Counted from the stretch's first letter, positions 1 to 8,611 are shown. The stretch: DNA of 64,000 nucleotides from Guptibacillus hwajinpoensis (GCF_020171785.1 NZ_JAIVAE010000015.1:36151-100150), one strand, 5' to 3'. The notes: generated by a model not told the origin, from the letters alone. Numbers and translations are program-made.

Positions 1-147
1 TTTAATGTTTGCGGCTGTAAGGTCATTAAGATCGCCATTGAAATTAACGTCAAAGTCAGTGAATTCCCCTTTTGCTTTCGAAACCATCATATGTTTGATT
101 TGGAAATCTAAGCTACTGTGAACCTTATCTAATGTTAATGTTTTCAT
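1..147 (-). CDS. YceI-like protein, truncated by window edge
   Basis: The first 49 residues of a minus-strand gene whose 3' part lies outside the window. The N-terminus (MKTLTLDKVHSSLDF, then QIKHMMVSKAKGEFTDFDV) matches the start of YceI-family proteins, which form a lipid-binding beta barrel for polyisoprenoid-like ligands and are often induced by stress. ATG at 147 is preceded by a strong GGAGGAAT ribosome site at 152-160. No signal peptide is visible, so a cytoplasmic location is likely. The palindrome at 206-238 lies just upstream and probably controls it. The family call rests only on this N-terminal stretch. Confidence 0.75.
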   Translation of the reverse strand, partial: MKTLTLDKVHSSLDFQIKHMMVSKAKGEFTDFDVNFNGDLNDLTAANIK

Positions 148-205
148 GAAAAATTCCTCCTCAAGGATTGGTGCTTTTTAGTATGAATTAAAGATATCTT
201 ATTTT

Positions 206-238
206 TATCTCGAAGTCAAGATAATTTATTTCGAGATA
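206..238. promoter_or_regulatory. MhqR/MarR-like operator palindrome
   Basis: TATCTCGAA at 206-214 is mirrored by TTCGAGATA ending at 238, and 206-223 alone is an imperfect 18-bp palindrome. The half-site matches what is known of the B. subtilis MhqR operator (TATCTCGAA/TTCGAGATA), a MarR-family repressor of quinone and electrophile stress genes. It sits about 60 bp upstream of the YceI-like start. Assignment to MhqR itself is inference; no regulator gene is in the window. Confidence 0.5.
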
Positions 239-392
239 TTGAGTTCTTTTTTTCTAACAAGAATAATGAGTTGAAAACATCATGCGAAAGACGTGTTTTC
301 GTGTAAATGGGTGGAAATGAGGGTGATCGCGTTTACGAAAATAAAAGTCGTGTCATGAGGGGGGAGTAGAAGGGAAGAAAGAAGCTAGTTAT

Positions 393-551
393 ATGAAAAA
401 ATGGATAGTACTTGGAAGTGTCATGTTTGTGCTTGCAGCTTGTGGTGGAGGAAATGAAAAAGGAACGATGGAAAATGAACCTGAGATAACAGGGGAGAAG
501 CAACGTGTAAAAAGGCAAACGGCTTTTAAAAAACCGTTTGCCATTTCTTAG
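393..551 (+). CDS. Small putative lipoprotein, possibly truncated
   Basis: A 52-residue ORF starting MKKWIVLGSV and continuing to a lipobox (VLAAC at about residues 13-17) followed by GGGNEKG, a typical lipoprotein signal sequence. Its last 12 codons run through the stem-loop that terminates the convergent RND gene, and its stop lies inside the last codon of that gene. This suggests the original gene was cut by rearrangement and now ends by chance in the terminator. The ribosome site is weak (AGGGAAG about 20 bases upstream). The signal peptide looks real; a functional product is doubtful. Confidence 0.4.
   Translation: MKKWIVLGSVMFVLAACGGGNEKGTMENEPEITGEKQRVKRQTAFKKPFAIS
509..545 (-). terminator. 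Terminator of the RND transporter gene
   Basis: GGCAAACGG (514-522) pairs perfectly with CCGTTTGCC (534-542). Read on the minus strand the stem is followed by TTTTTA, just after the RND stop codon. Confidence 0.85.
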
Positions 552-3500
552 TTTGCGACACTTTGTTCAGTCACGACTTCCTGTTTGCGCTCTCTTTTTG
601 CTTTTCGGAAATAAAGCAGTTCATAAAAAACAGGGACGATGACGAGTGTTAGAACCGTAGCGCCAGAAAGACCGCCGATGACGACAACGGCAAGTGACTT
701 TGATACGAGACTGCCATCTTCTGCATGACCGAATAGGAGTGGAAGCATGGCACAAATGGTGGCGATCGCTGTCATGATAACCGGTCGGAGGCGCGTACTG
801 CAGGCCTCCATTATCGCATCGCGAATGATCATCGTTTCTTCGTTTTGTTTCACGCGATCGATTAATACAATCGCATTTGTAACCACGATGCCAATGAGCA
901 TCAACGCCCCGATCAGTGCGGTCGCATCAGCTGGCACACCTGAAATCAGTAGACCAAGAACGGCGCCAATGGATGCTAGCGGGAGCGTCATTAGAATCGC
1001 AAGTGGCGCGCGCAGAGTTTTAAAGGTTAGCACCATAATGAGATACACGATAAGAATGGACGCGAGCATGGTCATGCCAAGATCTTTAAAATCATCTGCC
1101 TGTTGCTGCGAGGCGCCTCCAGTAGCAAGTGTAACGCCATTCGGTAAATCAAGTCCATTTACATTTTGATCGATATTTTGCGCAATAACTGAAAGCTCCT
1201 CTGGCGTCACTTCGGCTGTAATCCTTGCAAACAAATCACCGTCTTTATGAAGCACCGTGCTCGGTTTCTCTTCTGTGGTGATGGATGCAACTTGAGACAA
1301 TGGCACAACGCCGTTTGCCGTGGCAAGTGTTAAATCGTTTAACTCAGAAAGTGAATCTGTTTTGATTCCAGCATTTAAAAACACTGGAGTTTGTTGCTCG
1401 TTCAGATCGATTGCACCAATTGGCTGTGGATTCAGCAAGCTTCGAATCTGCATGGCCGTTTGCTCGGCATTGGCTTTTTCTGTATTGACTTTAACTGTAT
1501 ACACGGGCGACGTTTTATCCTGATTGCTTGAGACTTTTTGTACTCCATTGACTTCTTTCATTTCATTCATGATCTGATCAGAAGCAGTTAGAATATCGGT
1601 TGTATTGTTTCCGATTACATCGTATGTGATAGAAGAATTCGAGGAGCCACCAAACATTGAAGACGGGCTCGCTTCAATCGTCACGTTCTTTTCATTCTTT
1701 TTCGCTTCGTTCACCTGGTCAATGAATTTCTCTGCGTCAGCGTCTTCTTTCATAATAAAGAGATAATTCACTGTATCAGGATCGCTTACTTGACCATACT
1801 GAGCATCTTCCTCGCTCGATCCATATTGGGTAACCATATGCTCATAGCCATCGAAGTCGGCTAATATCTGTTCAAAATCGACCATCCGTTCTTGCTTTGT
1901 TTCTTCAGGTGTTGCGCTTGGGAATTCCATACTGACGGATACCATTGAAGCATCGTTTGCACCGGTTGCTGCTTTTGGCATCGTCATGTAAAGTGCGATC
2001 GAACCACCAAATACAAGGATCGCTAATAAGATCGGAACGAATTTATGATTAAGTGACCAACGCAATACTTTTAAATAGCGATCCGGCGTTTTATGTGCTG
2101 GTAAAGTGGTGTTCTTTAGCATCGCTCGACTTAGAAGTGGAACGACGGTAAGCGCAACAATAAGGGAAGCGAGTAGAGAATAAGTGACGGTTAAGCCAAA
2201 AGGTAAAAGGAAAGCTCTAAGGGAACCATTCACTAGCCCCATTGGCAAGAAAACGGCAACCGTAATGAGCGTTGAAGACGTAATCGCTCTCGATACTTCC
2301 TTTGTGGCATCAAGCACCATTGCTTTCGATAGCTTCTCATTTTGACTTCGCCTGAAGATATTCTCAACGACAACAATACTGTCATCAACAAGGCGTCCGA
2401 CGGCAACAGCAACCCCACCAAGCGTAAGAATATTCAATGTTACGCCAGAAAGCCAGAGAAGAAGGAGCGTAATGGCGAGTGAAAGTGGAATGGAAAGCGC
2501 CGTAATGAGCGTCGGTTTAAATTTCCTCAGAAATAATAAAATCACAAATGTGGCAAATAAAGCACCAAGTCCAACTTCACGAGCCATGCTCGTTACCGAA
2601 TTTTTTACCATGTCACCAGTTGTAAAGAGCGTAGTCGCTTCTACACCTGGGTAGTCTTTGTTAATTTTTTTTACGGCTTGTTCGACTTCATTTCCAGCCG
2701 TTACAGCACTCGCGTCGCTTTCTTTAAAAAGCACAACTGCAACAGCTTCTTTCCCGTCAACACGCGCAATCATCTCTTCTGATTTTACTTGATCAACCGA
2801 TGCGATCTCTTTCAGAGAAACAGAAGGCGCATCCGGAATTTGAAGCGGGATCGGTAAATTTTCCAGCGCCTCAATCGACGTCAGATTATCGGTAACGTTA
2901 ATCGTGCTTTTTTGTCCATCTATTGTACTGTTTCCAGCAGTGGCTGATACGTTTTGGCCTTGTAGAACGCCCATAACTGCATTCACTGGTAGTTGTAACT
3001 CTTTCAACTTTTCCTGATCTAAATTGATTTGAATGCGAGATCCGCTTTCACCGACGATGCTTGCAGCGGACAAGCTTTCTTCATTTTCAAAGAGCGGTTT
3101 AAACTCATCGTTCACTTTTTCGATGTTCGTCTTCGTTAATCCATCGTCAAACGTAAGCGACACTTGACCAACAGGGATCATCGTAGTATTGAGCTGCGAC
3201 ACCTGTGGTTTGCCGATGCCTTCAGGTAACGAGAGTATGCTAATGGCATCTTGCACATTGTTCTTCGCTTCTTTCATATTTGTTTTGGAGTCAAAGTTGA
3301 TCACAATTTGTGAAAAGCCTTCGCCAGTTGTTGAAAGGATGGAAGTTTTCCCATTAATCGACGCAACCGCCTGTTCGACGGGCTCTGTGACTGATGTCGT
3401 CATCGACCCTGCATCATAACCCTGACCTAGTGTCACGACTGTTACTTGTGGATTATCCGCTTCAGGTAAAAATTCCATTGGCAAAAGAAAATAGCTAACC

Positions 3501-3580
3501 GTCCCGACTAATAACGTGATGATAACAAACAATGTCATCGCTGCTTTGTTTCGAAAAGCCCAATTCGTTAATGATGGCAT
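548..3580 (-). CDS. RND-family efflux transporter (AcrB/SwrC type)
   Basis: 1010 residues with the full resistance-nodulation-division architecture: a first membrane helix (about residues 12-34), a large periplasmic-type loop, a bundle of helices from about residue 335, a second large loop and a second bundle near the C-terminus. The motif GRLVDDSIVVVENIFRR near residue 395 carries the paired aspartates of the proton relay in TM4. In Gram-positive bacteria such proteins (for example SwrC/YerP, surfactin self-resistance) act without an outer-membrane channel. The length is normal for the family. ATG is preceded by GGGGGAAA. It stands alone with its own terminator; no membrane-fusion partner or regulator is adjacent. 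The substrate is unknown. Confidence 0.9.
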   Translation of the reverse strand: MPSLTNWAFRNKAAMTLFVIITLLVGTVSYFLLPMEFLPEADNPQVTVVTLGQGYDAGSMTTSVTEPVEQAVASINGKTSILSTTGEGFSQIVINFDSKTNMKEAKNNVQDAISILSLPEGIGKPQVSQLNTTMIPVGQVSLTFDDGLTKTNIEKVNDEFKPLFENEESLSAASIVGESGSRIQINLDQEKLKELQLPVNAVMGVLQGQNVSATAGNSTIDGQKSTINVTDNLTSIEALENLPIPLQIPDAPSVSLKEIASVDQVKSEEMIARVDGKEAVAVVLFKESDASAVTAGNEVEQAVKKINKDYPGVEATTLFTTGDMVKNSVTSMAREVGLGALFATFVILLFLRKFKPTLITALSIPLSLAITLLLLWLSGVTLNILTLGGVAVAVGRLVDDSIVVVENIFRRSQNEKLSKAMVLDATKEVSRAITSSTLITVAVFLPMGLVNGSLRAFLLPFGLTVTYSLLASLIVALTVVPLLSRAMLKNTTLPAHKTPDRYLKVLRWSLNHKFVPILLAILVFGGSIALYMTMPKAATGANDASMVSVSMEFPSATPEETKQERMVDFEQILADFDGYEHMVTQYGSSEEDAQYGQVSDPDTVNYLFIMKEDADAEKFIDQVNEAKKNEKNVTIEASPSSMFGGSSNSSITYDVIGNNTTDILTASDQIMNEMKEVNGVQKVSSNQDKTSPVYTVKVNTEKANAEQTAMQIRSLLNPQPIGAIDLNEQQTPVFLNAGIKTDSLSELNDLTLATANGVVPLSQVASITTEEKPSTVLHKDGDLFARITAEVTPEELSVIAQNIDQNVNGLDLPNGVTLATGGASQQQADDFKDLGMTMLASILIVYLIMVLTFKTLRAPLAILMTLPLASIGAVLGLLISGVPADATALIGALMLIGIVVTNAIVLIDRVKQNEETMIIRDAIMEACSTRLRPVIMTAIATICAMLPLLFGHAEDGSLVSKSLAVVVIGGLSGATVLTLVIVPVFYELLYFRKAKRERKQEVVTEQSVAN

Positions 3581-3793
3581 ACAGTTTCCCCCGGTTTCCT
3601 TAAAATAGTAAGTACGATATAAAACCCCGTCCTCGTTCTTTTATAATTTACTGCAATTACGAGTGAGTGACAGCGGTCCCCGGTCCAAACTTTTACTAGG
3701 TCTCTAGACGTAGAATGCGGAGTCCGTACTACAAAGGTCATTGTACGCCTGAGATCATGGACATATGCTAGTTGCGGGAACGACTTTTGCCGG
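3581..3793. other. Intergenic spacer upstream of RND gene
   Basis: The first part of a 490-bp divergent intergenic region. The first 20 bases hold the ribosome site of the RND gene; I see no convincing gene, hairpin or promoter in the rest. An open frame here has no ribosome site or recognisable product. Confidence 0.5.
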
Positions 3794-3852
3794 TTTGGCC
3801 AATAAAAGTGAAATTCGGACAATAAAATCTCAGTTTGGCCAATAACCTGCGC
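3794..3852 (+). repeat. 20-bp-period array, locus 1 (3 units)
   Basis: Three units beginning TTTGGCCAATAA, TTCGGACAATAA and TTTGGCCAATAA whose GGCC/GGAC cores lie at 3797, 3817 and 3837, a spacing of exactly 20 bp. It has the same unit and orientation as the five other arrays in the window but lacks their conserved leader. It lies between the divergent RND and osmoprotectant genes. Confidence 0.8.
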
Positions 3853-4071
3853 TTCCGGTTAATTTCTTAATGGGATGTAAGGTCTTCTCACACAGAAAAT
3901 TGGTAATTTGCAGAAAAAAGAGATTAGTACTTTAGCATTAGGGTATTAACATATTGTCCTTGTCTGTAGAGGAGTTGAAAAAGGATGAACTCACTGTCTT
4001 CCAACTATGAATTGGTAGGAAACTCTAATTCGAGAGGTTGATAGGAAATAAAAGTAAAGGAGGCTATCGTA

Positions 4072-4725
4072 TTGGACAAATGGATGAAATTTCTCGAGGT
4101 GAATGCTCCTCGTATACTTGATTTAGCGATTGAGCATACGATTTTAGTAGGCTTAGCCATTCTTGTAGCGCTGATCATTGGCGTTCCGCTTGGCATCTAC
4201 TTAACGACCAATGACTATCTTGCTGAAACCGTTCTTCAGATTGCTTCTGTCATGTTAACGATTCCAAGTATTGCCCTATTCGGGGTAATGATCCCAGTCT
4301 TTTCAATTGTAAATCAGGGTATTGGATTTGTCCCTGCTTTCGTAGCGCTGGTGTTATACTCGCAGCTCCCGATTATTCGAAATACATATACGGCAATTCG
4401 AAACGTTAATCCGGAAATGAGAGATGCTGCAAAGGGGTTAGGGATGAAGACGAGTCAGCGTCTTTTGCGGGTGGAGATTCCAAACGCTTTTCCCATTATT
4501 ATGGCAGGTATTCGTACGGCCGTTGTCCTTAATATTGGGATCGGTGTCATCGCAGCCTATATTGGTGCGGGCGGCTTAGGCGTCCTGATTACACAAGGCA
4601 TATCACGTGGCGATAATTACTTAATCATCAGCGGTTCAATTGCTGTCGCTATTCTAGCAATGATTGCAGATGGGATTTTGCTATTTATTCAAAAACGCTA
4701 TACACCAAAAAGTATTGCGAACTAA
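4072..4725 (+). CDS. Quaternary-amine ABC transporter permease
   Basis: 217 residues, an integral membrane permease of the OpuCB/OpuCD type for glycine betaine, choline or related osmoprotectants. Five to six hydrophobic helices are visible and the cytoplasmic coupling (EAA) region reads RDAAKGLGMKTSQRLLRVEIPNA-type sequence near residues 122-145, followed by the IIMAGIRTAVVLNIG segment typical of this family. TTG start chosen because AAAGGAGG lies 10 bases upstream. It is first of four genes (permease, ATPase, permease, binding lipoprotein) with short spacing, so all are probably one transcript. The gene order is like OsmU/YehWXYZ rather than B. subtilis opuC. The ligand cannot be read from the sequence. 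Confidence 0.9.
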   Translation: MDKWMKFLEVNAPRILDLAIEHTILVGLAILVALIIGVPLGIYLTTNDYLAETVLQIASVMLTIPSIALFGVMIPVFSIVNQGIGFVPAFVALVLYSQLPIIRNTYTAIRNVNPEMRDAAKGLGMKTSQRLLRVEIPNAFPIIMAGIRTAVVLNIGIGVIAAYIGAGGLGVLITQGISRGDNYLIISGSIAVAILAMIADGILLFIQKRYTPKSIAN

Positions 4726-4741
4726 GGAGTGAGGAGAAGGA

Positions 4742-5734
4742 ATGATTACATTTGATAAAACCACGAAGACGTATGAAGGTGGTGTCACTGCCGTAGATGG
4801 AGTGGACTTTACCGTTGAAAAAGGTAACATTGTCGTGCTACTCGGCCCATCAGGGTGTGGGAAAACAACGCTGCTTCGTATGGTGAACCGTCTGGAAACG
4901 ATTTCAGATGGAAAAATCACGATTGATGGGGAAGATTCAATGTCATTAGACCAAATTGCTTTAAGGCGGAAAATTGGTTATGTCATTCAAAGCAATGGTC
5001 TTTTTCCGAATATGACGATTGAAGAGAACGTGATGATTGTCCCGGATCTACTAGGTTGGAAGAAGAAAGAGAAGCGAGAGCGATTTAACAAACTCATGGA
5101 AATGATTGGGTTGAGTGGAGAGAAGTTTGGCAAGCGGTATCCGCATGAACTTTCAGGAGGACAACAGCAGCGTATTGGTGTCATTCGTGCATTAGCGGCA
5201 GATCCGCCGGTTATGTTGATGGATGAACCTTTTGGAGCTCTTGATCCGATCATCCGTGAAAAGATTCAAGATGAGTTTCTTCAGATTCAACGCGAAGTCA
5301 AGAAAACGATTCTTTTTGTTAGTCATGACATCGATGAAGCAATTAAAATGGCAGATAAAATCGTTCTTTTACGTGGTGGAGAAGTAATGCAATACGATAC
5401 CCCTTCTGAGATGCTTGTTCGTCCTAAAAATGAATTCGTTCGTGAATTTTTTGGGAAGGACCGGGCCATTAAGAGCTTAAGTCTACATACGATTAATGAT
5501 CTTCAAGAGGTCATTGGACTTGCAAATATGGATGAAACGATTTCCGATACGATTACAATTAACGTGAATCATGATTTGCGTAATACGTTATCGATGCTTT
5601 TGAATCAAGAAGCTGATCAGGTAATTGTGATCGATGATGAAGGAAATAAGCTTGGTGCGATTACAATTGATATTGTTCAAAAGTACCTTCACTTTGAAAT
5701 TAAGGCAAAGCCTACCCTGGTGCAGAAGGGGTGA
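4742..5734 (+). CDS. Quaternary-amine ABC transporter ATPase
   Basis: 330 residues. Walker A is GPSGCGKTT at 35-43; the signature LSGGQQQR and Walker B VMLMDEPFGALDP follow at about 138-170, then the H-loop SHDIDEA. After residue 240 comes a C-terminal extension (to VIDDEGNKLGAITID) of the kind that forms CBS-like regulatory domains in OpuCA/ProV proteins, where they sense ionic strength. It powers the two flanking permeases at the inner face of the membrane. Start ATG at 4742 follows AGGAGTGAGGAGAAGG. It ends 4 bases before the next gene. Confidence 0.93.
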   Translation: MITFDKTTKTYEGGVTAVDGVDFTVEKGNIVVLLGPSGCGKTTLLRMVNRLETISDGKITIDGEDSMSLDQIALRRKIGYVIQSNGLFPNMTIEENVMIVPDLLGWKKKEKRERFNKLMEMIGLSGEKFGKRYPHELSGGQQQRIGVIRALAADPPVMLMDEPFGALDPIIREKIQDEFLQIQREVKKTILFVSHDIDEAIKMADKIVLLRGGEVMQYDTPSEMLVRPKNEFVREFFGKDRAIKSLSLHTINDLQEVIGLANMDETISDTITINVNHDLRNTLSMLLNQEADQVIVIDDEGNKLGAITIDIVQKYLHFEIKAKPTLVQKG

Positions 5735-5738
5735 TGAG

Positions 5739-6476
5739 ATGAATAAGAAAAAAGTTATGAGCCGTGTGGTGAGCTTTCTCGTCTATGGCATTGTCGCTGT
5801 GTTCTTCATTTGGGCAATCAGCAACAGCTATTTTAACTATATTTTTAGTCAATCAAGTACATTTCTTTATTTATTGAAACAGCACATGCAGTTGGTGCTT
5901 GTTTCTTCACTCTTAGCTGTTGGTGTCGCATTGCCAGTTGGGATTCTGGTTACGCGTAGAAGTTTTCGCCGTGCAGAGTGGATCGTCTCGAATACGGTGA
6001 ATCTTGGACAAACCATCCCAAGTCTTGCTGTTCTGGCTTTGATGATTAGTATTCTAGGTATAGGGTTTAAAACGGCCGTATTCGCCCTGTTTATTTACTC
6101 GCTCCTGCCAATGTATCGCAATACAGTGGCAGGGATTGATTCGATTGATGAGAATTTGATCGATGCAGCGAGAGGGATGGGGATGAAGCCGATTCAAATT
6201 CTATTTCGCATCGAGTTACCAAATGCGTCTTACTCCATTCTTGCGGGAATTCGTACAGCTGTCGTATTAAATATCGGTACAGCAGCACTCGCCTATGTTG
6301 TTGGCGGAGGCGGACTTGGCGTATGGATTTTCACAGGCATTCAGTTATTTGATAATGGCTATTTAATTTCAGGCGCTATTCCAGTCACATTGTTAGCGAT
6401 TTTTGTAGATTATTTGCTTCGGTTGCTTGAGCGTAAAATCGTACCAAAAGGCTCAAAGCCGCCACAAGAAACGTAA
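5739..6476 (+). CDS. Quaternary-amine ABC transporter permease
   Basis: 245 residues from the ATG at 5739, which has the ribosome site AAGGGGTGATGAG overlapping the ATPase stop; a longer frame beginning inside the ATPase gene is unlikely. A single N-terminal helix (about 10-30) precedes the five-helix permease core. The coupling loop reads DAARGMGMKPIQILFRIELP and is followed by IRTAVVLNIGTAALAYVVGGGGLG, very like B. subtilis OpuCB. It pairs with the permease at 4072 to make a heterodimeric membrane channel. Confidence 0.9.
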   Translation: MNKKKVMSRVVSFLVYGIVAVFFIWAISNSYFNYIFSQSSTFLYLLKQHMQLVLVSSLLAVGVALPVGILVTRRSFRRAEWIVSNTVNLGQTIPSLAVLALMISILGIGFKTAVFALFIYSLLPMYRNTVAGIDSIDENLIDAARGMGMKPIQILFRIELPNASYSILAGIRTAVVLNIGTAALAYVVGGGGLGVWIFTGIQLFDNGYLISGAIPVTLLAIFVDYLLRLLERKIVPKGSKPPQET

Positions 6477-6493
6477 AGGTGGGAGGTGTTTGC

Positions 6494-7405
6494 ATGAAAA
6501 GAAAGCTATCTCGTATCATCGGAATTGTGCTGGTTCTATCGATGCTCGCTTCGTGTTCAAGTGTAGGGATTGGAGGTAAGCAGATATCCGTTGGAGGGAA
6601 GAACTTTACGGAACAATACTTGCTTTCAGAAATGACGGCTTTCCTTCTAAAAGAAGAAGGCTTTGATGTAAAGCAGATGAATAACCTTGGAAGTACCGTC
6701 GTGCGGAAAGCGCTGGAAAACAGCCAGGTTGATATGATGTGGGAATATACGGGCACAGCCCTGATTACATATATGGGCGAAGAGCCTATCGCAGATCCTA
6801 AGAAAGCATTTGAAAAGGTAAAAGCATTGGATGCTGAGAACAATGACATCCACTGGATGAACATGTCGAATGTGAACAACACCTATGCGCTTGCAATGAG
6901 AGAAGAGCAGGCGGATGAATTAGGCATTGAATCTATTAGTGATCTAGCAGCTTATGTAAATGAAAATCCAGGCGAACTTACGATGGCCTCAGACGCTGAA
7001 TTTGCGAACCGACCTGACGGGTTGCCTGGAGTCGAGGAAACCTACGGATTTGAATTCGATTCAAGCCAAATCAAGCTGATGGATCTTGGGTTAACGCAGC
7101 GGTCATTAGATAACGAACAAGTCGATGTCTCAGTTGCGTTTGAAACAGATGCAACGATCGTCGAGTATGATCTTGTTACGTTGAAGGATGATCAATCCTT
7201 CTTCCCGCCATACAGAGCGGCGGTTAGCATCAACGAGGACGTATTCGAAAAGTATCCGGAAGTAGAAGAAATCACCGCGCGTTTAGGTGATAAACTTAAC
7301 AGCGATATTATGCGTGAACTGAATTATAAAGTCGATATTGAAGGGAACAGTGTTTCTGTTGTGGCGCATGATTGGCTTGTGGAGAATGGATTGTTGGAAG
7401 AATAA
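6494..7405 (+). CDS. Glycine betaine/choline-type binding lipoprotein
   Basis: 303 residues, the extracellular substrate-binding lipoprotein of the operon. The signal ends in the lipobox MLASC (about residues 19-23), anchoring it to the outer face of the membrane. The mature part begins with KQISVGGKNFTEQYLLSEM, the hallmark start of OpuCC/OpuBC-type quaternary-amine binding domains, and continues with NLGSTVVRKALENSQVDMMWEYTG. ATG 6494 follows GGGAGGTG. It is the last gene, followed directly by a terminator. Choline, betaine or carnitine are all possible ligands. Confidence 0.92.
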   Translation: MKRKLSRIIGIVLVLSMLASCSSVGIGGKQISVGGKNFTEQYLLSEMTAFLLKEEGFDVKQMNNLGSTVVRKALENSQVDMMWEYTGTALITYMGEEPIADPKKAFEKVKALDAENNDIHWMNMSNVNNTYALAMREEQADELGIESISDLAAYVNENPGELTMASDAEFANRPDGLPGVEETYGFEFDSSQIKLMDLGLTQRSLDNEQVDVSVAFETDATIVEYDLVTLKDDQSFFPPYRAAVSINEDVFEKYPEVEEITARLGDKLNSDIMRELNYKVDIEGNSVSVVAHDWLVENGLLEE

Positions 7406-7419
7406 ATTTCATTTTGAAA

Positions 7420-7450
7420 TGTCCTGCGAATTGGTGCAGGGCATTTTTTG
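7420..7450 (+). terminator. Terminator of the osmoprotectant operon
   Basis: TGTCCTGC (7420-7427) pairs with GCAGGGCA (7436-7443, one G-T), followed by TTTTTTG. It lies 15 bases after the binding-protein stop. Confidence 0.85.
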
Positions 7451-7534
7451 TATGAAGATTTATAATAGTGTTTTTCTATTTTTAATGAAATTGAATTTAC
7501 TTTTTATGGTATTGTGGGAGGGAGAGCTTCTTCC

Positions 7535-7562
7535 ATAATCGGGCAGGATTGTTGAACAGTAA
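7535..7562 (+). repeat. Cassette-type element, TCGGGC variant
   Basis: CATAATCGGGCAGGATTGTTGAA resembles the partial elements elsewhere (for example ATCGGAGCcattGTTGAATAGG at 10193). It stands upstream of the first array gene and may be the left edge of the array. Confidence 0.4.
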
Positions 7563-7587
7563 GCAATGAACATTAGGGGGGTAAAAA

Positions 7588-7914
7588 ATGGATTGGGACA
7601 CATTGCCTAATTGGTTTTGGGTAATATATTACTTGTTTTTATTAACAACATTAGGAACAACTATATACAGCGTTGTGAAAAGGAAAATGAAAGGTTTGTC
7701 AATTGTAGCTATTCTGTTCACTGTGACAGTTCCAATAATTGTCCTCATAAATAGTATTGGTAGAGCAGAAGAAATGAATGAGTTTGAACATTTAGTTAGT
7801 CAATTACAACAAGGTGCTTTATGGTCATATTTCACAAGTATAGGTTATTTGTTTCTGTTAGTATGGTGGGTTTTGTTCCTATTCAAAAGCAGAGCAAACT
7901 ACACGTCTTATTAA
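7588..7914 (+). CDS. Small membrane protein, array gene 1
   Basis: 108 residues, not recognised. Three hydrophobic stretches can be seen (about residues 10-32, 40-60 and 85-104), with an acidic and polar loop between the last two. ATG follows a strong AGGGGGG at the right distance. It is the first gene of the + strand array; a TCGGAGC element begins 4 bases after its stop. Its upstream block (TTTACTTTTTATGGTATTG at 7496-7514) is nearly repeated upstream of the gene at 12418, suggesting the two units share promoter ancestry. Confidence 0.7.
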   Translation: MDWDTLPNWFWVIYYLFLLTTLGTTIYSVVKRKMKGLSIVAILFTVTVPIIVLINSIGRAEEMNEFEHLVSQLQQGALWSYFTSIGYLFLLVWWVLFLFKSRANYTSY

Positions 7915-7918
7915 ATTA

Positions 7919-7932
7919 ACTCGGAGCTATTC
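7919..7932 (+). repeat. Cassette-type element, partial
   Basis: AACTCGGAGCTATT immediately follows the stop of the preceding gene. Only the left arm of the full hairpin (CTCGGAGCTTATCT) is kept. Confidence 0.5.
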
Positions 7933-8028
7933 AAAAGTAAGCGTTACCTATTTTTTATTCAATACCGAAACTTTATTACAGATTTATCGTAATAACAGTA
8001 AACTAAGCTTTTATGGGGAGTGAAAGAG

Positions 8029-8195
8029 ATGTTTGGAAATACACCAAAATGTTCAAATTGCGGGGGAGAAATAAAAGGAAATGATGTTGTTTACATAAAG
8101 ATGCGATATCCTGAGAGAAAAGGTATGACAGAGATAAAAGCATACTTGAATAATGAAGTAAAGTCATTTGCGAGGAATGTTTTAACCAAAAGTAA
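8029..8195 (+). pseudogene. Frameshifted small zinc-ribbon gene, array gene 2
   Basis: Starts MFGNTPKCSNCGGEIKGNDV after GGGGAGTGAAAG. In the assembled frame it runs on to 8265 with an implausible tail, but one frame over the sequence reads KVICEECFNQK and stops at 8195. This restores the second CxxC of a zinc ribbon and matches the complete paralogue at 44086 (CSNC ... YCKTCYKQ). One A missing from the run at 8160-8162 explains the shift. The restored stop also places the next TCGGAGC element outside the gene, as in the neighbouring units. Probably a small metal-binding protein of unknown role. It could be a real pseudogene or an assembly error. Confidence 0.7.
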
Positions 8196-8214
8196 TCCAT
8201 TGATGTTATTCAAT

Positions 8215-8226
8215 ATAATCGGAGCT
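8215..8226 (+). repeat. Cassette-type element, partial
   Basis: ATAATCGGAGCT, located 20 bases after the restored stop of the zinc-ribbon gene. It lacks the right arm. Confidence 0.45.
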
Positions 8227-8320
8227 TTCCTTCATGAAAAGAAGTTCACTGCTTATTTTGGATAAAGATAAAAGTTATTTATTAAGTAATCCAATTTTTA
8301 TTAAATAAGGAGATGTTTAC

Positions 8321-8611
8321 ATGACTCCAAATGAAAATATTAGGATATGCGACAAAGGGCACAAATATGATAAAAGTAGCGATTGCCCGACTTGTCCAAT
8401 CTGTGAAAACGCACGAAAACCTGAAAGTGGATTCCTCTCATTACTTTCAGCACCAGCCAGAAGGGCCTTGGAAAACAATGGTATAACTTCTTTAAAGATT
8501 TTATCAACATACAGTGAAAAAGAGGTTTTGAAACTTCATGGCATGGGGCCAGCGTCATTACCAAAACTCAAATCAGCTTTGAAAGAGAAGGGATTATCTT
8601 TTAAGAAATAA
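8321..8611 (+). CDS. Zinc ribbon plus HhH (alpha-CTD-like) protein
   Basis: 96 residues. The N-terminus carries C-x-x-GH...CPTCPIC (residues 10-28), a likely zinc ribbon. Residues 45-95 (APARRALENNGITSLKILST, then YSEKEVLKLHGMGPASLPKLKSALKEKGL) are a helix-hairpin-helix segment of the kind seen in the RNA polymerase alpha C-terminal domain and in small Bacillus proteins derived from it, which bind DNA or partner proteins without sequence-specific motifs. ATG 8321 follows AAGGAG. It is a single-gene unit ending in the first full cassette hairpin. A regulatory role is inference. Confidence 0.8.
   Translation: MTPNENIRICDKGHKYDKSSDCPTCPICENARKPESGFLSLLSAPARRALENNGITSLKILSTYSEKEVLKLHGMGPASLPKLKSALKEKGLSFKK

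Noticed and set aside
747..1169. Plus-strand ORF of 140 codons inside the RND gene
   Set aside because: Shadow of the strongly supported RND coding strand.
3568..3822. Minus-strand 84-codon ORF upstream of the RND gene
   Set aside because: No ribosome site, no recognisable product, and it runs through a repeat array into the RND start.
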